Of a stretch of DNA of 64,000 bases, positions 24,447 to 32,557 are shown one piece after another (the first letter of the stretch is position 1; each line of letters opens with the position of its first letter). The DNA comes from Pigmentiphaga sp. H8 (GTDB taxonomy: Bacteria; Pseudomonadota; Gammaproteobacteria; Burkholderiales; Burkholderiaceae_B). A program made the position numbers and the translations under genes. Location of the stretch: contig NZ_CP033966.1 of NCBI RefSeq assembly GCF_003854895.1, positions 868,001 through 932,000 on the forward strand, written 5' to 3'. The notes beneath the pieces were generated by a model. That model saw only the letters and a program-made list of their open reading frames with translations, made no database searches and was not told the origin of the DNA.

Positions 24447-24860
24447 TTATCGGCTGGCCGTTTCCAGCTTGCGGAAGCGGTCTACCGCTTCGCTCGGGCC
24501 GAGGTCATCCAGCTCGAAGAGCTCGCGCACCTCGATCTCGCCATCGGCCTCGGAGCCCATGGGCGACGGAAAGCGCCGGGCCCATTCCATGGCCTCCTCG
24601 CGCGAGCGCACCTGGATCAGCGTGTAGCCGGCGATCAGTTCCTTGGTCTCGGTGAACGGGCCGTCGATGACCGAGCCCTTGCCGGCGCGGTAGCGCACGC
24701 GCCAGCCCCGGGACGACGGCTTCAGGCCGTTGGCGTCCAGCAGCACGCCGGCCCGGGCCAGTTCCTCGTGGTAGGCGGTCATCGCGGCAAGCAGGGGTTC
24801 CTCGGGCATGACGCCGGCCTCGGTGTCGGCGGTGGCGCGGACGATGATCATGAATCGCAT
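24447..24860 (-). CDS. YCII/DGPF-domain protein, first gene of the ECF42 operon
   Basis: A 137-residue YCII-related protein. It starts RFMIIVRATADTEAGVMPEE and contains the namesake DGPF in KGSVIDGPFTETKELIAGY, followed by the WARRFPSP stretch. The fold is a dimeric alpha/beta barrel related to muconolactone isomerase. The family's function is unknown, but it is the marked target of ECF42 sigma factors in actinomycetes. The start codon is 50 bp from the predicted sigma-specific -10 element, so it heads the operon YCII-VOC-sigma-MFS. Confidence 0.88.
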   Translation of the reverse strand: MRFMIIVRATADTEAGVMPEEPLLAAMTAYHEELARAGVLLDANGLKPSSRGWRVRYRAGKGSVIDGPFTETKELIAGYTLIQVRSREEAMEWARRFPSPMGSEADGEIEVRELFELDDLGPSEAVDRFRKLETASR

Positions 24861-24909
24861 GGCGGTTTCTCCGGTGGTGGCAAGCCCGCACGTGGGCTTC
24901 TGTCCCTAC

Positions 24910-24936
24910 GACGATCGGGACGGGCCGGAATCGACA
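24910..24936 (-). promoter_or_regulatory. predicted ECF42-dependent promoter
   Basis: On the minus strand TGTCGA (complement of 24931-24936) is followed after exactly 17 bases by CGTC (complement of 24910-24913). As I recall, the ECF42 target promoter described in Streptomyces has TGTCGA at -35 and CG(A/T)C at -10. It lies 50 bp before the first gene of the sigma operon, which implies positive autoregulation. The same pair was not seen before the second YCII gene. Confidence 0.72.
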
Positions 24937-24975
24937 TGGCGGAGCCGGCCTAGGGAAACTACCTAACCGGGTGGC

Positions 24976-25329
24976 TCAGCGGTAGCAGGGCGCCACTTCC
25001 CGCACCTCGATCGTGCACCATTGCGCCGCCGGGCAGGTTTGCGCGATGGCCACGGCTTCCTCGCGCGTGGCGCAGTCCAGCAGGAAGAAGCCGCCTATCA
25101 TTTCCTTGGCTTCGGCGAAGGGCCCGTCCACCAGGCGGGCGCGACCGTCCCGTTTCTGCACTCGCACGGCGCTGTCCTGCGAGGCCAGCGATTCGGCGGC
25201 CAGCAACAGGCCCCGCGTCTTCAGGTCGGCGCCGAAGGCGACCATGCGGTCGTAGAGGTCGCGGCCGGCCTCCTCGCTGCGCTCGGCGCGCTGGCCGGTG
25301 GGTTCGACGATGAGCAGCATGTAGGCCAT
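24976..25329 (-). CDS. second YCII/DGPF-domain protein
   Basis: A 117-residue YCII-family protein with ARLVDGPFAEAKEMIGGFFL as the DGPF motif and TREEAVAIAQTCPAAQW as the following helix. It is about 115 bp upstream of the ECF42 promoter and points the same way, so it is probably read from a separate promoter, with read-through into the sigma operon possible. Paralogous pairs of these proteins next to an ECF42 gene are common. The start at MAYML (25329) is chosen over 25341 because it matches the first strand. Confidence 0.86.
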   Translation of the reverse strand: MAYMLLIVEPTGQRAERSEEAGRDLYDRMVAFGADLKTRGLLLAAESLASQDSAVRVQKRDGRARLVDGPFAEAKEMIGGFFLLDCATREEAVAIAQTCPAAQWCTIEVREVAPCYR

Positions 25330-25664
25330 GGGGACTCGCAAGAGAGGGCCGCTGGGCGCGGCCGGCGAAGGCGGAGCGCCCGATTCTTGCAGATTTTGAG
25401 TCTTTTTTCATCGCCGGGCCGCCCCAAGATGAAAAAGCGCCCCCTTGGGGGGCAGCGCAGCCCGCGAAGCGGGCAAGCGTGGGGGCATTTTTCATGACAG
25501 CGTGTAAGTGCGAGGACGGCTGCGATTCAGATGGGTAACTGATAGGACTACAACTTTTTCTCGTTTGCCTGTCCCGCCGGCCGCGGGTGAAATGCTTGCC
25601 ATGTCGCCGCGGGGCATCGGAAGGCGGGCCTGCTTCCCGGGCCGTCCGGCGGGAAGGAGACGTG
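25330..25664. other. 335-bp intergenic region with one repeat and little else
   Basis: Between the second YCII gene and a Bug receptor gene in opposite directions. It holds the family A repeat (25403-25495). The stretch 25500-25560 is relatively AT-rich (ACTGATAGGACTACAACTTTTTC) and may contain the receptor gene's promoter. No further gene is supported. Confidence 0.6.
25403..25495. repeat. intergenic repeat family A, copy 2
   Basis: A 93-bp copy of the element at 949-1036, differing by a few substitutions and by longer hairpin arms (CCCGC-GAA-GCGGG instead of CCGC-GAA-GCGG). The covarying arm, with both sides changed together, supports a conserved folded structure. TTTTTTCATC at its left pairs with GATGAAAAA, and its right end GGGGGCATTTTTCA can pair with TGAAAAAGCGCCCCC. 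Confidence 0.87.
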
Positions 25665-26678
25665 ATGAGGCAAGGAAGTGCAGCGGTGGCCACGGGCCGC
25701 CGCCGGTGGCTGGCGGCAGGCGTCGCGGCCGTGGGCGTCGCGGCCGCCGTGCCGGCGATGGGACAGCAGCCGGCCTGGCCGGCGCGGCCGGTGCGCATCG
25801 TGGTGCCCTATGCGCCCGGCGGCGGCGTGGACGTGATCGCCCGGGCCCTGGCCGAGCGCCTGGGGCAGAAATGGGGCCGTCCGGTCATCGTCGAGAACAA
25901 GCTGGGCGCGGCCTCCATCATCGGCGCCGACGCCGTCGCCAAGGCGGCGCCCGACGGCCATACCCTCTTGGTGACGAGCGAATCGACCATCACCAGCAAT
26001 CCCTTCCTGTATGACAAGCTGCCCTACGACGCCGTGCGCGACCTGACGCCGATCTCGCAACTGGTCAGCCTGCCGCAGATGGTGCTGGCGCATCCTTCGG
26101 TGCAAGCCGGTTCGCTCGACGACCTGGTGGCGCTGGCCAAGGCCAGGCCCAACGAGCTGAACTACGCCTCGATGGGCTCGGGCAGCCTGCCCCACCTGCT
26201 GTTCGAGGGGCTGCGCCACAAGACGGGCATACAGATCACCCAGATACCCTACAAAGGCATCATGCCGGCCGTGACGGCGCTGATCGGCGGCGAGGTGCAG
26301 CTGGCCATGGTGGGCGCGGCCATCGCCGAGCCCCATATCCGCGCCGGCAAGATGAAGCCGCTGGCCATCGCGCGGGCCAGCCGGCTGTCGTCCGAGCCGA
26401 ACGTGCCCACCCTGGCGGAAGCCGGCTATGCCGACATCGATCCGCGCGAATCCTGGTTCGGCCTTTTCGCCACCGGCGGCACGCCCGATGCCGTGATCCA
26501 GCGCATCCATGCCGACGTGAAGGCGATCGCCGCCGACCCGGAATTCCAGCAGCGTTTCGTGGCCGCGCGCGGCTTCGATCCGGTGTTCTCGTCGCCGGCG
26601 GCGTTCACCGCCGCGCTGCGCGACGAGATGCGTCACAAGGAAGGCCTGATCCGCCTGACCGGAGCCAAGGCCGACTAA
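25665..26678 (+). CDS. Bug-type periplasmic receptor (amidohydrolase-linked)
   Basis: A 337-residue receptor with a twin-arginine-like leader (TGRRRWLAAGVAAVGVAAAV) cleaved near AMGQQ. Bug signatures are VRIVVPYAPGGGVDVIARAL, VIVENKLGAASIIGAD and IPYKGIMPAVTALIGGEVQL. AAGGAG five bases before ATG 25665 sets the start. Its stop codon overlaps the start codon of an amidohydrolase (TAATG), so the two are translationally coupled, and the ligand is likely the substrate of that enzyme, perhaps an amide or N-heterocycle. Confidence 0.9.
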   Translation: MRQGSAAVATGRRRWLAAGVAAVGVAAAVPAMGQQPAWPARPVRIVVPYAPGGGVDVIARALAERLGQKWGRPVIVENKLGAASIIGADAVAKAAPDGHTLLVTSESTITSNPFLYDKLPYDAVRDLTPISQLVSLPQMVLAHPSVQAGSLDDLVALAKARPNELNYASMGSGSLPHLLFEGLRHKTGIQITQIPYKGIMPAVTALIGGEVQLAMVGAAIAEPHIRAGKMKPLAIARASRLSSEPNVPTLAEAGYADIDPRESWFGLFATGGTPDAVIQRIHADVKAIAADPEFQQRFVAARGFDPVFSSPAAFTAALRDEMRHKEGLIRLTGAKAD

Positions 26679-28024
26679 TGGGCATGCAGTCAGCAAGATG
26701 GCGCGAGGCGGCCGGACACGTGGCCGGCCTGCCCGCGCGCGAGGAGTTCGTGATACGGGGCGGCCATGTGATGACCATGGCCGACGGCGTGGACGACCTG
26801 CCGGATGCCGACGTCCATGTCCGCGACGGGACGCTGGTGGCGATCGGCCGGGGGCTGAGCGTACCGGGCGCGCGGGAACTGGATGCGCGCGGCATGATCG
26901 TGATGCCGGGTTTCGTCGACACGCACTGGCACCTGTGGAACTGTTCGCTGCGCGCGCTGATCAGCGGCGACGACGCAGCGCGCGGCTATTTTCCTGTGAC
27001 CTTGTCCATGGGGCCGCGCTTCACGCCGGACGACTCCTATCACTCGGTGCGGCTGGGGCTGGCCGAGGGCCTGGCCAGCGGCATCACGACGGTGCACAAC
27101 TGGTCGCACAACACCCGCACGCCCGACCACGCGCGCGCGGAACTGGCGGCCATGCGCAGCCTGGGCGTACGGGGCCGCCTGGCCTACGGCTGGGGACAGG
27201 ACCTGCCGCTGGACCGCGCGATGGACCTGGCGGGTCTGGCGGAAGTCGCCCGGACCGAGAGCGGCGATCCCATGATCCACCTGGGCGTGGCGCTGCGCAC
27301 GCCGGTATCCAATCCGCGCGGCACCGTGCCCATCGACGTCGTGCGCACCGAGTTCGCGGGCGTGCGGCGCCTGGGCCTGCCGATCACCATGCATGCGCGC
27401 CCCGGCGTGGTGTCGGTGCTGGACGCGCACGGCCTGCTGGGCCCCGACCTGCAACTGGTGCATCCCCAGGGCGTGTCGCCGCAGGAACAATCGCGGCTGG
27501 CCGCCTGCGGCGTCTCGTTTTCGTGTTCGCCGGTGATCGAGGTGTTGTACGCCCAGGCGTCGCGCGGCGTGATCCAGTTCCACGAGCTGGAGTGCGCCTG
27601 CGTGCGGCAAAGCCTGTCGGTGGACAGTTCGTCGGCCGCGGCCAACGCCGATTTCTTTTCCTGCATGCGTACCCTGCTGTGGTCGCATCGCCAGCGGTTC
27701 GGCGCCGAGGTCCCGCTCACGGCGCGCCGCCTGCTGCGGCTGGCCACGCTGGACGGCGCGCGCGATCTGGGCATCGCGGACCGCGTCGGTTCGCTCGAGG
27801 CGGGCAAGCGGGCCGACGTCATCCTGGTTCGCACCACCGACCTGAACATGGCGCCGGTGGTGGATCCGGCTTTCTCGCTGGTCTATTCGGCCCAGCCGGC
27901 CAACGTGGACACCGTCATCGTCGACGGGCGCGTATTGCGCCGGCACGGGCAATGGACCGCCTGCGACCCTGCGCAGATCGTGCGCGATGCGGCGCAGTCC
28001 GTGCGCGAACTGACCGCCCGCTGA
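26678..28024 (+). CDS. amidohydrolase (Atz/Trz-type metallo-hydrolase)
   Basis: A 448-residue cytosolic amidohydrolase-superfamily enzyme. It has VMPGFVDTHWHLWNCSLRA, with the H-x-H metal pair, a central histidine region (LPITMHARPGVV), LSVDSSSAAANADFFSCMRT near the conserved Asp, and the C-terminal LGIADRVGSLEAGKRADVIL barrel-closing stretch. Relatives deaminate or dechlorinate triazines, cytosine or guanine. Coupling to a Bug receptor (overlapping TAATG) suggests a dedicated uptake-and-hydrolysis pair. The convergent LysR gene is close but not shown to control it. Confidence 0.88.
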   Translation: MGMQSARWREAAGHVAGLPAREEFVIRGGHVMTMADGVDDLPDADVHVRDGTLVAIGRGLSVPGARELDARGMIVMPGFVDTHWHLWNCSLRALISGDDAARGYFPVTLSMGPRFTPDDSYHSVRLGLAEGLASGITTVHNWSHNTRTPDHARAELAAMRSLGVRGRLAYGWGQDLPLDRAMDLAGLAEVARTESGDPMIHLGVALRTPVSNPRGTVPIDVVRTEFAGVRRLGLPITMHARPGVVSVLDAHGLLGPDLQLVHPQGVSPQEQSRLAACGVSFSCSPVIEVLYAQASRGVIQFHELECACVRQSLSVDSSSAAANADFFSCMRTLLWSHRQRFGAEVPLTARRLLRLATLDGARDLGIADRVGSLEAGKRADVILVRTTDLNMAPVVDPAFSLVYSAQPANVDTVIVDGRVLRRHGQWTACDPAQIVRDAAQSVRELTAR

Positions 28025-28028
28025 ACGC

Positions 28029-28050
28029 GCGCCGGCCGCCGGGCCGGCGC
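28029..28050. terminator. GC-rich hairpin between convergent genes
   Basis: GCGCCGGCC (28029-28037) pairs perfectly with GGCCGGCGC (28042-28050) across a 4-nt loop. It begins just after the amidohydrolase stop and ends before the stop of the opposing LysR gene. There is no U-tract, so it is at best a bidirectional or Rho-assisted terminator. Confidence 0.4.
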
Positions 28051-28054
28051 GGCG

Positions 28055-28963
28055 TCAGCCCCGTTCCCCGAATTCCTTGCAATGGGCCGCAAGGTGGGTG
28101 CGGAAGGACGCGGCCGCCGGCGACAGCGAGCGGCCGGGCTGCGTGACCAGTTCGATCTTGCGATACACCATGGGGTCGTGCAGCACGCGAAAGCGCGCGC
28201 GCTTCGAGCGGGCCAGCAGCCCCGCGTAGGACGGCAGCACCGCGATGCCCAGGCCGGCCTCGACCAGGCCGATGGCCGACCACAGATAGTGCACCTCGAA
28301 GCGCGGCTCGGCCGCGATGCCCGACTGGTGCAGCACGCGGTCGATCTGCGGCAGCGAGCCGCTGGACTGCGGCACCACGATCATGGGCTGGCTGGCCAGG
28401 TCGGCCCACGCCAGGTCCCGCCGACGGCGCGCCAGCGGCCACGCGCTGGGGATCATGGCGCCCAGCGGATGGCGCATCAGCAGGCTGCGGTCCAGTTCCA
28501 CCTCGTTGCCGGTGAACACGCCCACGCCCAGGTCGACCTCGCCCTGCTGCACCTGCCGCAGGATGACGTCGACCGGCGCGTCGGACATGCGGACTTCGAT
28601 GGCGGGATGGGCGGCCTGGAAAGCGGCGATGGCATCGGGCAACAGCGTGGCCGCCATGACCGGCGTGGTCGCCACGGTGACGCGCCCGCGGCGCATCTGC
28701 ACCAGGTCCTGCGTGCGGCGTATGGCTTGTTCCACTTCGCCCAGGATGCGTTCCGCATGCTGCAGGAATTCCGCGCCGGCCTCGGTGACCGCCAGCTTGC
28801 GCGTGGACCGGTCCAGCAACTGCAGGCTCAACTGGCCTTCTAGCTCGCGCACCAGCAGGCTGGTGGCGGACTGGGTCAGGTGCAGCCGCCGCGAGGCCGC
28901 GGTGAAACCGCCGCAATGCACGACTTCGACGAACGCGCGCATCTGGCGCAGGGTCACATTCAT
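28055..28963 (-). CDS. LysR-family transcriptional regulator
   Basis: A 302-residue regulator. The helix-turn-helix covers residues 4-62 (LRQMRAFVEVVHCGGFTAAS ... LTQSATSLLVRELEGQLSLQ), and the effector domain runs from RGRVTVATTPVMAATLLPDA to the end. It is of full LysR length. It converges on the amidohydrolase gene and has the DJ-1/PfpI gene upstream on the same strand, 80 bp away. Target and inducer are not evident. Confidence 0.9.
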   Translation of the reverse strand: MNVTLRQMRAFVEVVHCGGFTAASRRLHLTQSATSLLVRELEGQLSLQLLDRSTRKLAVTEAGAEFLQHAERILGEVEQAIRRTQDLVQMRRGRVTVATTPVMAATLLPDAIAAFQAAHPAIEVRMSDAPVDVILRQVQQGEVDLGVGVFTGNEVELDRSLLMRHPLGAMIPSAWPLARRRRDLAWADLASQPMIVVPQSSGSLPQIDRVLHQSGIAAEPRFEVHYLWSAIGLVEAGLGIAVLPSYAGLLARSKRARFRVLHDPMVYRKIELVTQPGRSLSPAAASFRTHLAAHCKEFGERG

Positions 28964-29043
28964 AAGGCAACGCCACCTATTCCTGCCTGGTCGCGGCAAG
29001 TATAGGGGCTGGCGGCGGCCTCCGCGCCGGGCACATACCCGGA

Positions 29044-29622
29044 TCAGGTGGGCTGCGCCCCCGAGGGCGTGTCGGCGCTCTCGACATTGGACAGGGCCGC
29101 GATCAGCTTCGCGTTGAACGCCGGCAGGTCGTCGGGCTTGCGGCTGGTGATCAGGTTGCCGTCCAGCACGACTTCTTCGTCCACCCACTGTCCGCCGGCG
29201 TTGCGGATGTCGTCCTGCAGCGATGGCCAGCTGGTCAGTTGCCGGCCATCGACCATGCCGGCCGACACCAGCAGCCAGGGACCGTGGCAGATGACGGCCA
29301 CCGGCTTGCCCGTGTCATGGAGGGCCTGCACGAAGCGCTGGGCGCCCTTGTCGGTGCGGATGACATCCGCGTTGAAGACGCCGCCGGGCACGACCACGCC
29401 GGCGTAGCGGGTGGGGTCGGCGTCGTTCCAGCTCGCCTCCACGTGGAAGCGGTCGGCCTTCTCGTCATGCTTCATGCCCCGGATCTCGCCGGCCTGGGCG
29501 GAAAGGATGTGCACGGTGGCGCCCGCGCGTTCCAGTGCTTCCTTCGGGCTCTTCAGTTCGACCTGTTCGAAATTGTCGGTTGCCACGATGGCAACGGTGA
29601 GTCCTTGCAATGGCTTGGCCAT
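29044..29622 (-). CDS. DJ-1/PfpI (YhbO-type) family protein
   Basis: A 192-residue class-I glutamine-amidotransferase-like protein. The nucleophile elbow AVICHGPWLLVSAGMV has Cys112 followed by His; an acidic partner lies in NFEQVE near residue 19. This is the intracellular protease/deglycase (PfpI, YhbO) type. GGAG six bases before ATG 29622 favours this start over ATG 29634. It may repair glycated proteins or nucleotides, or act as a chaperone; the family role is disputed. It is divergent from an MFS gene across a region with repeated TATA-containing motifs. Confidence 0.9.
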   Translation of the reverse strand: MAKPLQGLTVAIVATDNFEQVELKSPKEALERAGATVHILSAQAGEIRGMKHDEKADRFHVEASWNDADPTRYAGVVVPGGVFNADVIRTDKGAQRFVQALHDTGKPVAVICHGPWLLVSAGMVDGRQLTSWPSLQDDIRNAGGQWVDEEVVLDGNLITSRKPDDLPAFNAKLIAALSNVESADTPSGAQPT

Positions 29623-29749
29623 GTCGATCTCCATAGTGGGGCGCCGCGTGCGCAGCCGCATGTACCAGCAAGCGGCGTGCCCGTGGACGGCTGGATCCGG
29701 GATGCGGTTCCGGATGGGCGCACGCCGGCGCGCAGGGGGATCGGGCTTG

Positions 29750-29788
29750 GGGGTATACCCCGGGCCGCGGTATATGGCGCGGTATATG
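29750..29788. promoter_or_regulatory. palindrome and direct repeats in front of the MFS gene
   Basis: A perfect 12-bp palindrome, GGGGTATACCCC (29750-29761), is followed by two copies of GCGGTATATG at 29767-29776 and 29779-29788, 12 bp apart. They lie 12-50 bp before the MFS start codon and in the gap to the divergent DJ-1 gene. The arrangement suggests an operator. Alternatively the TATATG repeats contain the -10 region. Confidence 0.5.
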
Positions 29789-29799
29789 ATTACGTGCAA

Positions 29800-31239
29800 A
29801 TGTCCGAGAACCCGCCGCACCCGCCATCGCCGCCCGGGCACGCCAGCCCCCACCCGCCTTCCGACCTTGCTTCACCGGTAGAAGACCAGCGTCAGCTGAT
29901 CCTGGCGCTGATCGGAATCTGCGCGGTCGTGATGCTGGTGGCGCTGGATTCGACCATCGTCGGCACCACGCTGCCGCGCGTGGTGGCCGAACTGGGCGGC
30001 ATGCCCCTGTATGCCTGGGTCGGCACGGGGTATCTGCTGGCCTCGGCCATCGTCATTCCCATCTTCGGCCGCCTGGGCGACCTGTTCGGCCGCAAATATT
30101 TCATTCTCGTCTCGCTGGGCCTGGTGTCGCTGGGCTCGGTGCTGTGCGGCATCAGCCAGTCCATGCCGCAGCTGATCGCCGCCCGCACCCTGCAGGGCGT
30201 GGGCGGCGGCATGATGATCGCCACCGCCTTCGCGGCGCCCGCCGACCTGTTCCCCGACGCCATGCGGCGGGTGCGCTGGCAGGCCCTGATCTCGACCTCG
30301 TTCGCGGTGGCCAGCGGCATCGGGCCGCTGCTGGGCGGGGCGATCACCGAGGCCTTCGGCTGGCGGGCGGCCTTCTTCGTCAGTCCGGTGATGGGCGTGG
30401 TCGCCTTCGTGATGCTGTGGCGGTATTTCCCGCCGCTCAAGCCCAGGCACGACACGCCACCCCGCATCGACTGGCTGGGCGGGGCGCTGCTGGCGCTGGC
30501 CGTGGGCACGCCCATGGCGGCGCTCGAACTGGGCTTCTCCACCGATCCGCGTCCGGTGCTGGGCCTGGCGTTCCTGGCGGTGGCCGTCGTGTCGGTTTTC
30601 CTTCTGGTGCGGTACGAGCGCCGGCTGGAGCAGCCCATGTTTCCGCTGCGCGTGCTCGAGCGCAGGGAATCGCGCCTGTTGAACGTCGTCGGCGTGATGA
30701 CCGGGGCGGTGATGTTCATCCTGATCTACTACGGCCCGTTGCTGTTGCAGGTGGAGGTGGGACTGAGCCCGACCCAGGCGGGCATGATCCTGGCGCCGCT
30801 GGTGGCCTGCATACCGATAGGCAGCGTCATCAACGGCCGCCTGTTTCCGCGCCAGAGCCAGCCTCAGCGGCTGATGGTGTTCGGCGCGCTGTTGCTGGCC
30901 GTGGGCTGCCTGGGGGTGATGTTCCTGGAGCGCGGGTCGTCCATGGCCTTCGCCGTCGTCTCGTTCGGCCTCGCCGGCGTGGGCATGGGTTTCATCATTC
31001 CCAACCTGACGCTGTTCATGCAGATGATCGCCGAGCGCCGCGACGTGGGCGTGGCCTCGGCGCTGATCCAGACCATGCGCACCCTGGGCAGCGCGGTGGG
31101 CACCGCGCTGGTGGGGCTGATCATCGCCCGCACGTCGGTCAATACCGGCATCGAGGCCGGCATGGTGATGGCCATCGTGTTCTGCGCCGTGATGATGGTC
31201 CTGTCCCAGCGCATCAAGATGAAGAACGTGCGCCGCTGA
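29800..31239 (+). CDS. MFS drug-resistance transporter (DHA2 type)
   Basis: A 479-residue polytopic inner-membrane protein. A Pro/His-rich cytoplasmic start (SENPPHPPSPPGHASPHPPS) precedes helix 1, which has MLVALDSTIVGTTLPRV. Motif A is GRLGDLFGRKYFIL, and motif C is ASGIGPLLGGAIT. Fourteen hydrophobic segments can be counted. The start ATG 29800 directly follows the repeat region; no good ribosome site is visible. It is divergent from the DJ-1 gene. The substrate is unknown. Confidence 0.88.
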   Translation: MSENPPHPPSPPGHASPHPPSDLASPVEDQRQLILALIGICAVVMLVALDSTIVGTTLPRVVAELGGMPLYAWVGTGYLLASAIVIPIFGRLGDLFGRKYFILVSLGLVSLGSVLCGISQSMPQLIAARTLQGVGGGMMIATAFAAPADLFPDAMRRVRWQALISTSFAVASGIGPLLGGAITEAFGWRAAFFVSPVMGVVAFVMLWRYFPPLKPRHDTPPRIDWLGGALLALAVGTPMAALELGFSTDPRPVLGLAFLAVAVVSVFLLVRYERRLEQPMFPLRVLERRESRLLNVVGVMTGAVMFILIYYGPLLLQVEVGLSPTQAGMILAPLVACIPIGSVINGRLFPRQSQPQRLMVFGALLLAVGCLGVMFLERGSSMAFAVVSFGLAGVGMGFIIPNLTLFMQMIAERRDVGVASALIQTMRTLGSAVGTALVGLIIARTSVNTGIEAGMVMAIVFCAVMMVLSQRIKMKNVRR

Positions 31240-31266
31240 GCGTTGCGGCGCGCGGCGTTCCCGCGT

Positions 31267-31872
31267 TCAGTGCAGGAAGGTGTGGTAGACGACCAGCCCG
31301 GCGATGACCCCCGCCGCCACCAGCCACGACAGCCGGTTGACCCATTGCGTGGGCAGGTGCAGGGCATGCGCGCCGCCGCCCGCGGCCACCGGCCTGGCCA
31401 TGCGCGGCGGCCGGGGCGAGGGGCGCTCCAGCGCCCGGCAAGCGCAGACCGAGAACAGCGCGAAGAAATTGTCCATCATCTTGCGCGCGATCTTCTCGGC
31501 CTGGTCGGTGCGCAACTGGCTGAGCTTGCCTTCCAGGTCGGCATGGGCGTTGTACGAGACGCGGGTGCCGTCGCCTTCGGGCGTCAGCCGGATGTCGGCG
31601 TGCCCCTTGGCCGATCCGGCCATGCCGCCTTCGCCCTCGAAGGTGAGGTGGTAGGAGTTCGGGGCCTGGATATCGGTCAGCTGCAGCCGCCCGTGGAAGC
31701 GGGCCGACAGGGGACCGACCTCGGCCCGCAGGTTGATCCGGTATTCGTTCTCGGAGAGGCGCTCGACTTTTTCGCATCCGCTGATACAGACCTTGAGGGT
31801 CTCGGGAGCGACGAGCTTGTTCCAGGTGTGTTCCTGGGACGCTGGAATCAGGCGCGAACCGGATATGTCCAT
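31267..31872 (-). CDS. CoxG-like SRPBCC protein with C-terminal membrane anchor
   Basis: A 201-residue protein. The first 150 residues match the CoxG/SRPBCC fold (MDISGSRLIPASQEHTWNKL, then KVCISGCEKVERLSENEY and YHLTFEGEGGMAGSAKGHAD). A proline/arginine-rich linker leads to a C-terminal transmembrane helix (WLVAAGVIAGLVVYHTFLH), which places the lipid-binding-like domain on the cytoplasmic face. In carboxidotrophs CoxG recruits CO dehydrogenase to the membrane, but no coxMSL genes are here, so the partner is unknown; similar orphan genes accompany other molybdoenzymes. Confidence 0.87.
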   Translation of the reverse strand: MDISGSRLIPASQEHTWNKLVAPETLKVCISGCEKVERLSENEYRINLRAEVGPLSARFHGRLQLTDIQAPNSYHLTFEGEGGMAGSAKGHADIRLTPEGDGTRVSYNAHADLEGKLSQLRTDQAEKIARKMMDNFFALFSVCACRALERPSPRPPRMARPVAAGGGAHALHLPTQWVNRLSWLVAAGVIAGLVVYHTFLH

Positions 31873-32010
31873 GGTGAGTCTCCTTGGCCTTGGGGGCAGG
31901 GCCTGCGTGCCTGCCGTGTTGGCTGGCCGGCCGGTCTGTGCCGGCGGGGCTGGGGCGGTGACGTCCTTGTGGTCAATGTGCCACTAATCGCCATGGGTGT
32001 CCAGACGGGC

Positions 32011-32439
32011 TCAGCCGGTGCGCAGGTCCGGCAGGGTGCGGGGGCGCCGCTGATGGTCGGTTGCCACGTAGACCAGGGTGGCCTCGGTAACCTTGACGAC
32101 TTCGGAGTTGAGCCGGATACGCTCGGCGTAGACCTCGACCGCGACCGTGATCGAAGTGCGGCCCGTCTTGACGATGTGGGCGTAGAAGCTGAGCAGGTCG
32201 CCCACGAACACCGGTTCCTTGAATACGAACGAGGTCACGGCCACGGTGGCGACGCGGCCGTTGGCGCGGCTCTGGGCGGGCACCGAGCCGGCCAGGTCGA
32301 CCTGGGCCATGATCCAGCCGCCGAACACGTCGCCCGACGGGTTGGCGTCGGCTGGCATGGGAATGACGCGCAGCACCGGCATCTGGCCGGCGGGCAGCGA
32401 ATCGGGGGCGGGGGGAGGATAAGGTAGCGAATCGGTCAC
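32011..32439 (-). CDS. acyl-CoA thioesterase (YciA-type hotdog)
   Basis: A 142-residue single hotdog-domain protein. The signature ADANPSGDVFGGWIMAQVDLAG carries the catalytic Asp in the loop and the GG before the central helix; FKEPVFVGDLLSFYAHIVKTGRTS follows. YciA hydrolyses short to medium acyl-CoA and is hexameric. A GTG start at 32439 with GGAG 8 bases upstream gives the family's length. It is divergent from a HypT-like LysR gene, with 118 bp between. Confidence 0.9.
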   Translation of the reverse strand: MTDSLPYPPPAPDSLPAGQMPVLRVIPMPADANPSGDVFGGWIMAQVDLAGSVPAQSRANGRVATVAVTSFVFKEPVFVGDLLSFYAHIVKTGRTSITVAVEVYAERIRLNSEVVKVTEATLVYVATDHQRRPRTLPDLRTG

Positions 32440-32557
32440 GCAGGGCTCCAGGGAAAGACACTCGGTGGCACGGGGGCCATGCGGGAAGTGTATGCCCGGC
32501 CGGGGCGGGGCACCGGCCCACGGTACAATTTCCGCCGGTTCCTCCACGGTTGCAAGC

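Noticed and set aside
31267..31872. Part of a CO dehydrogenase operon
   Set aside because: Only a CoxG-like gene is present, without coxM, coxS, coxL or coxD nearby.
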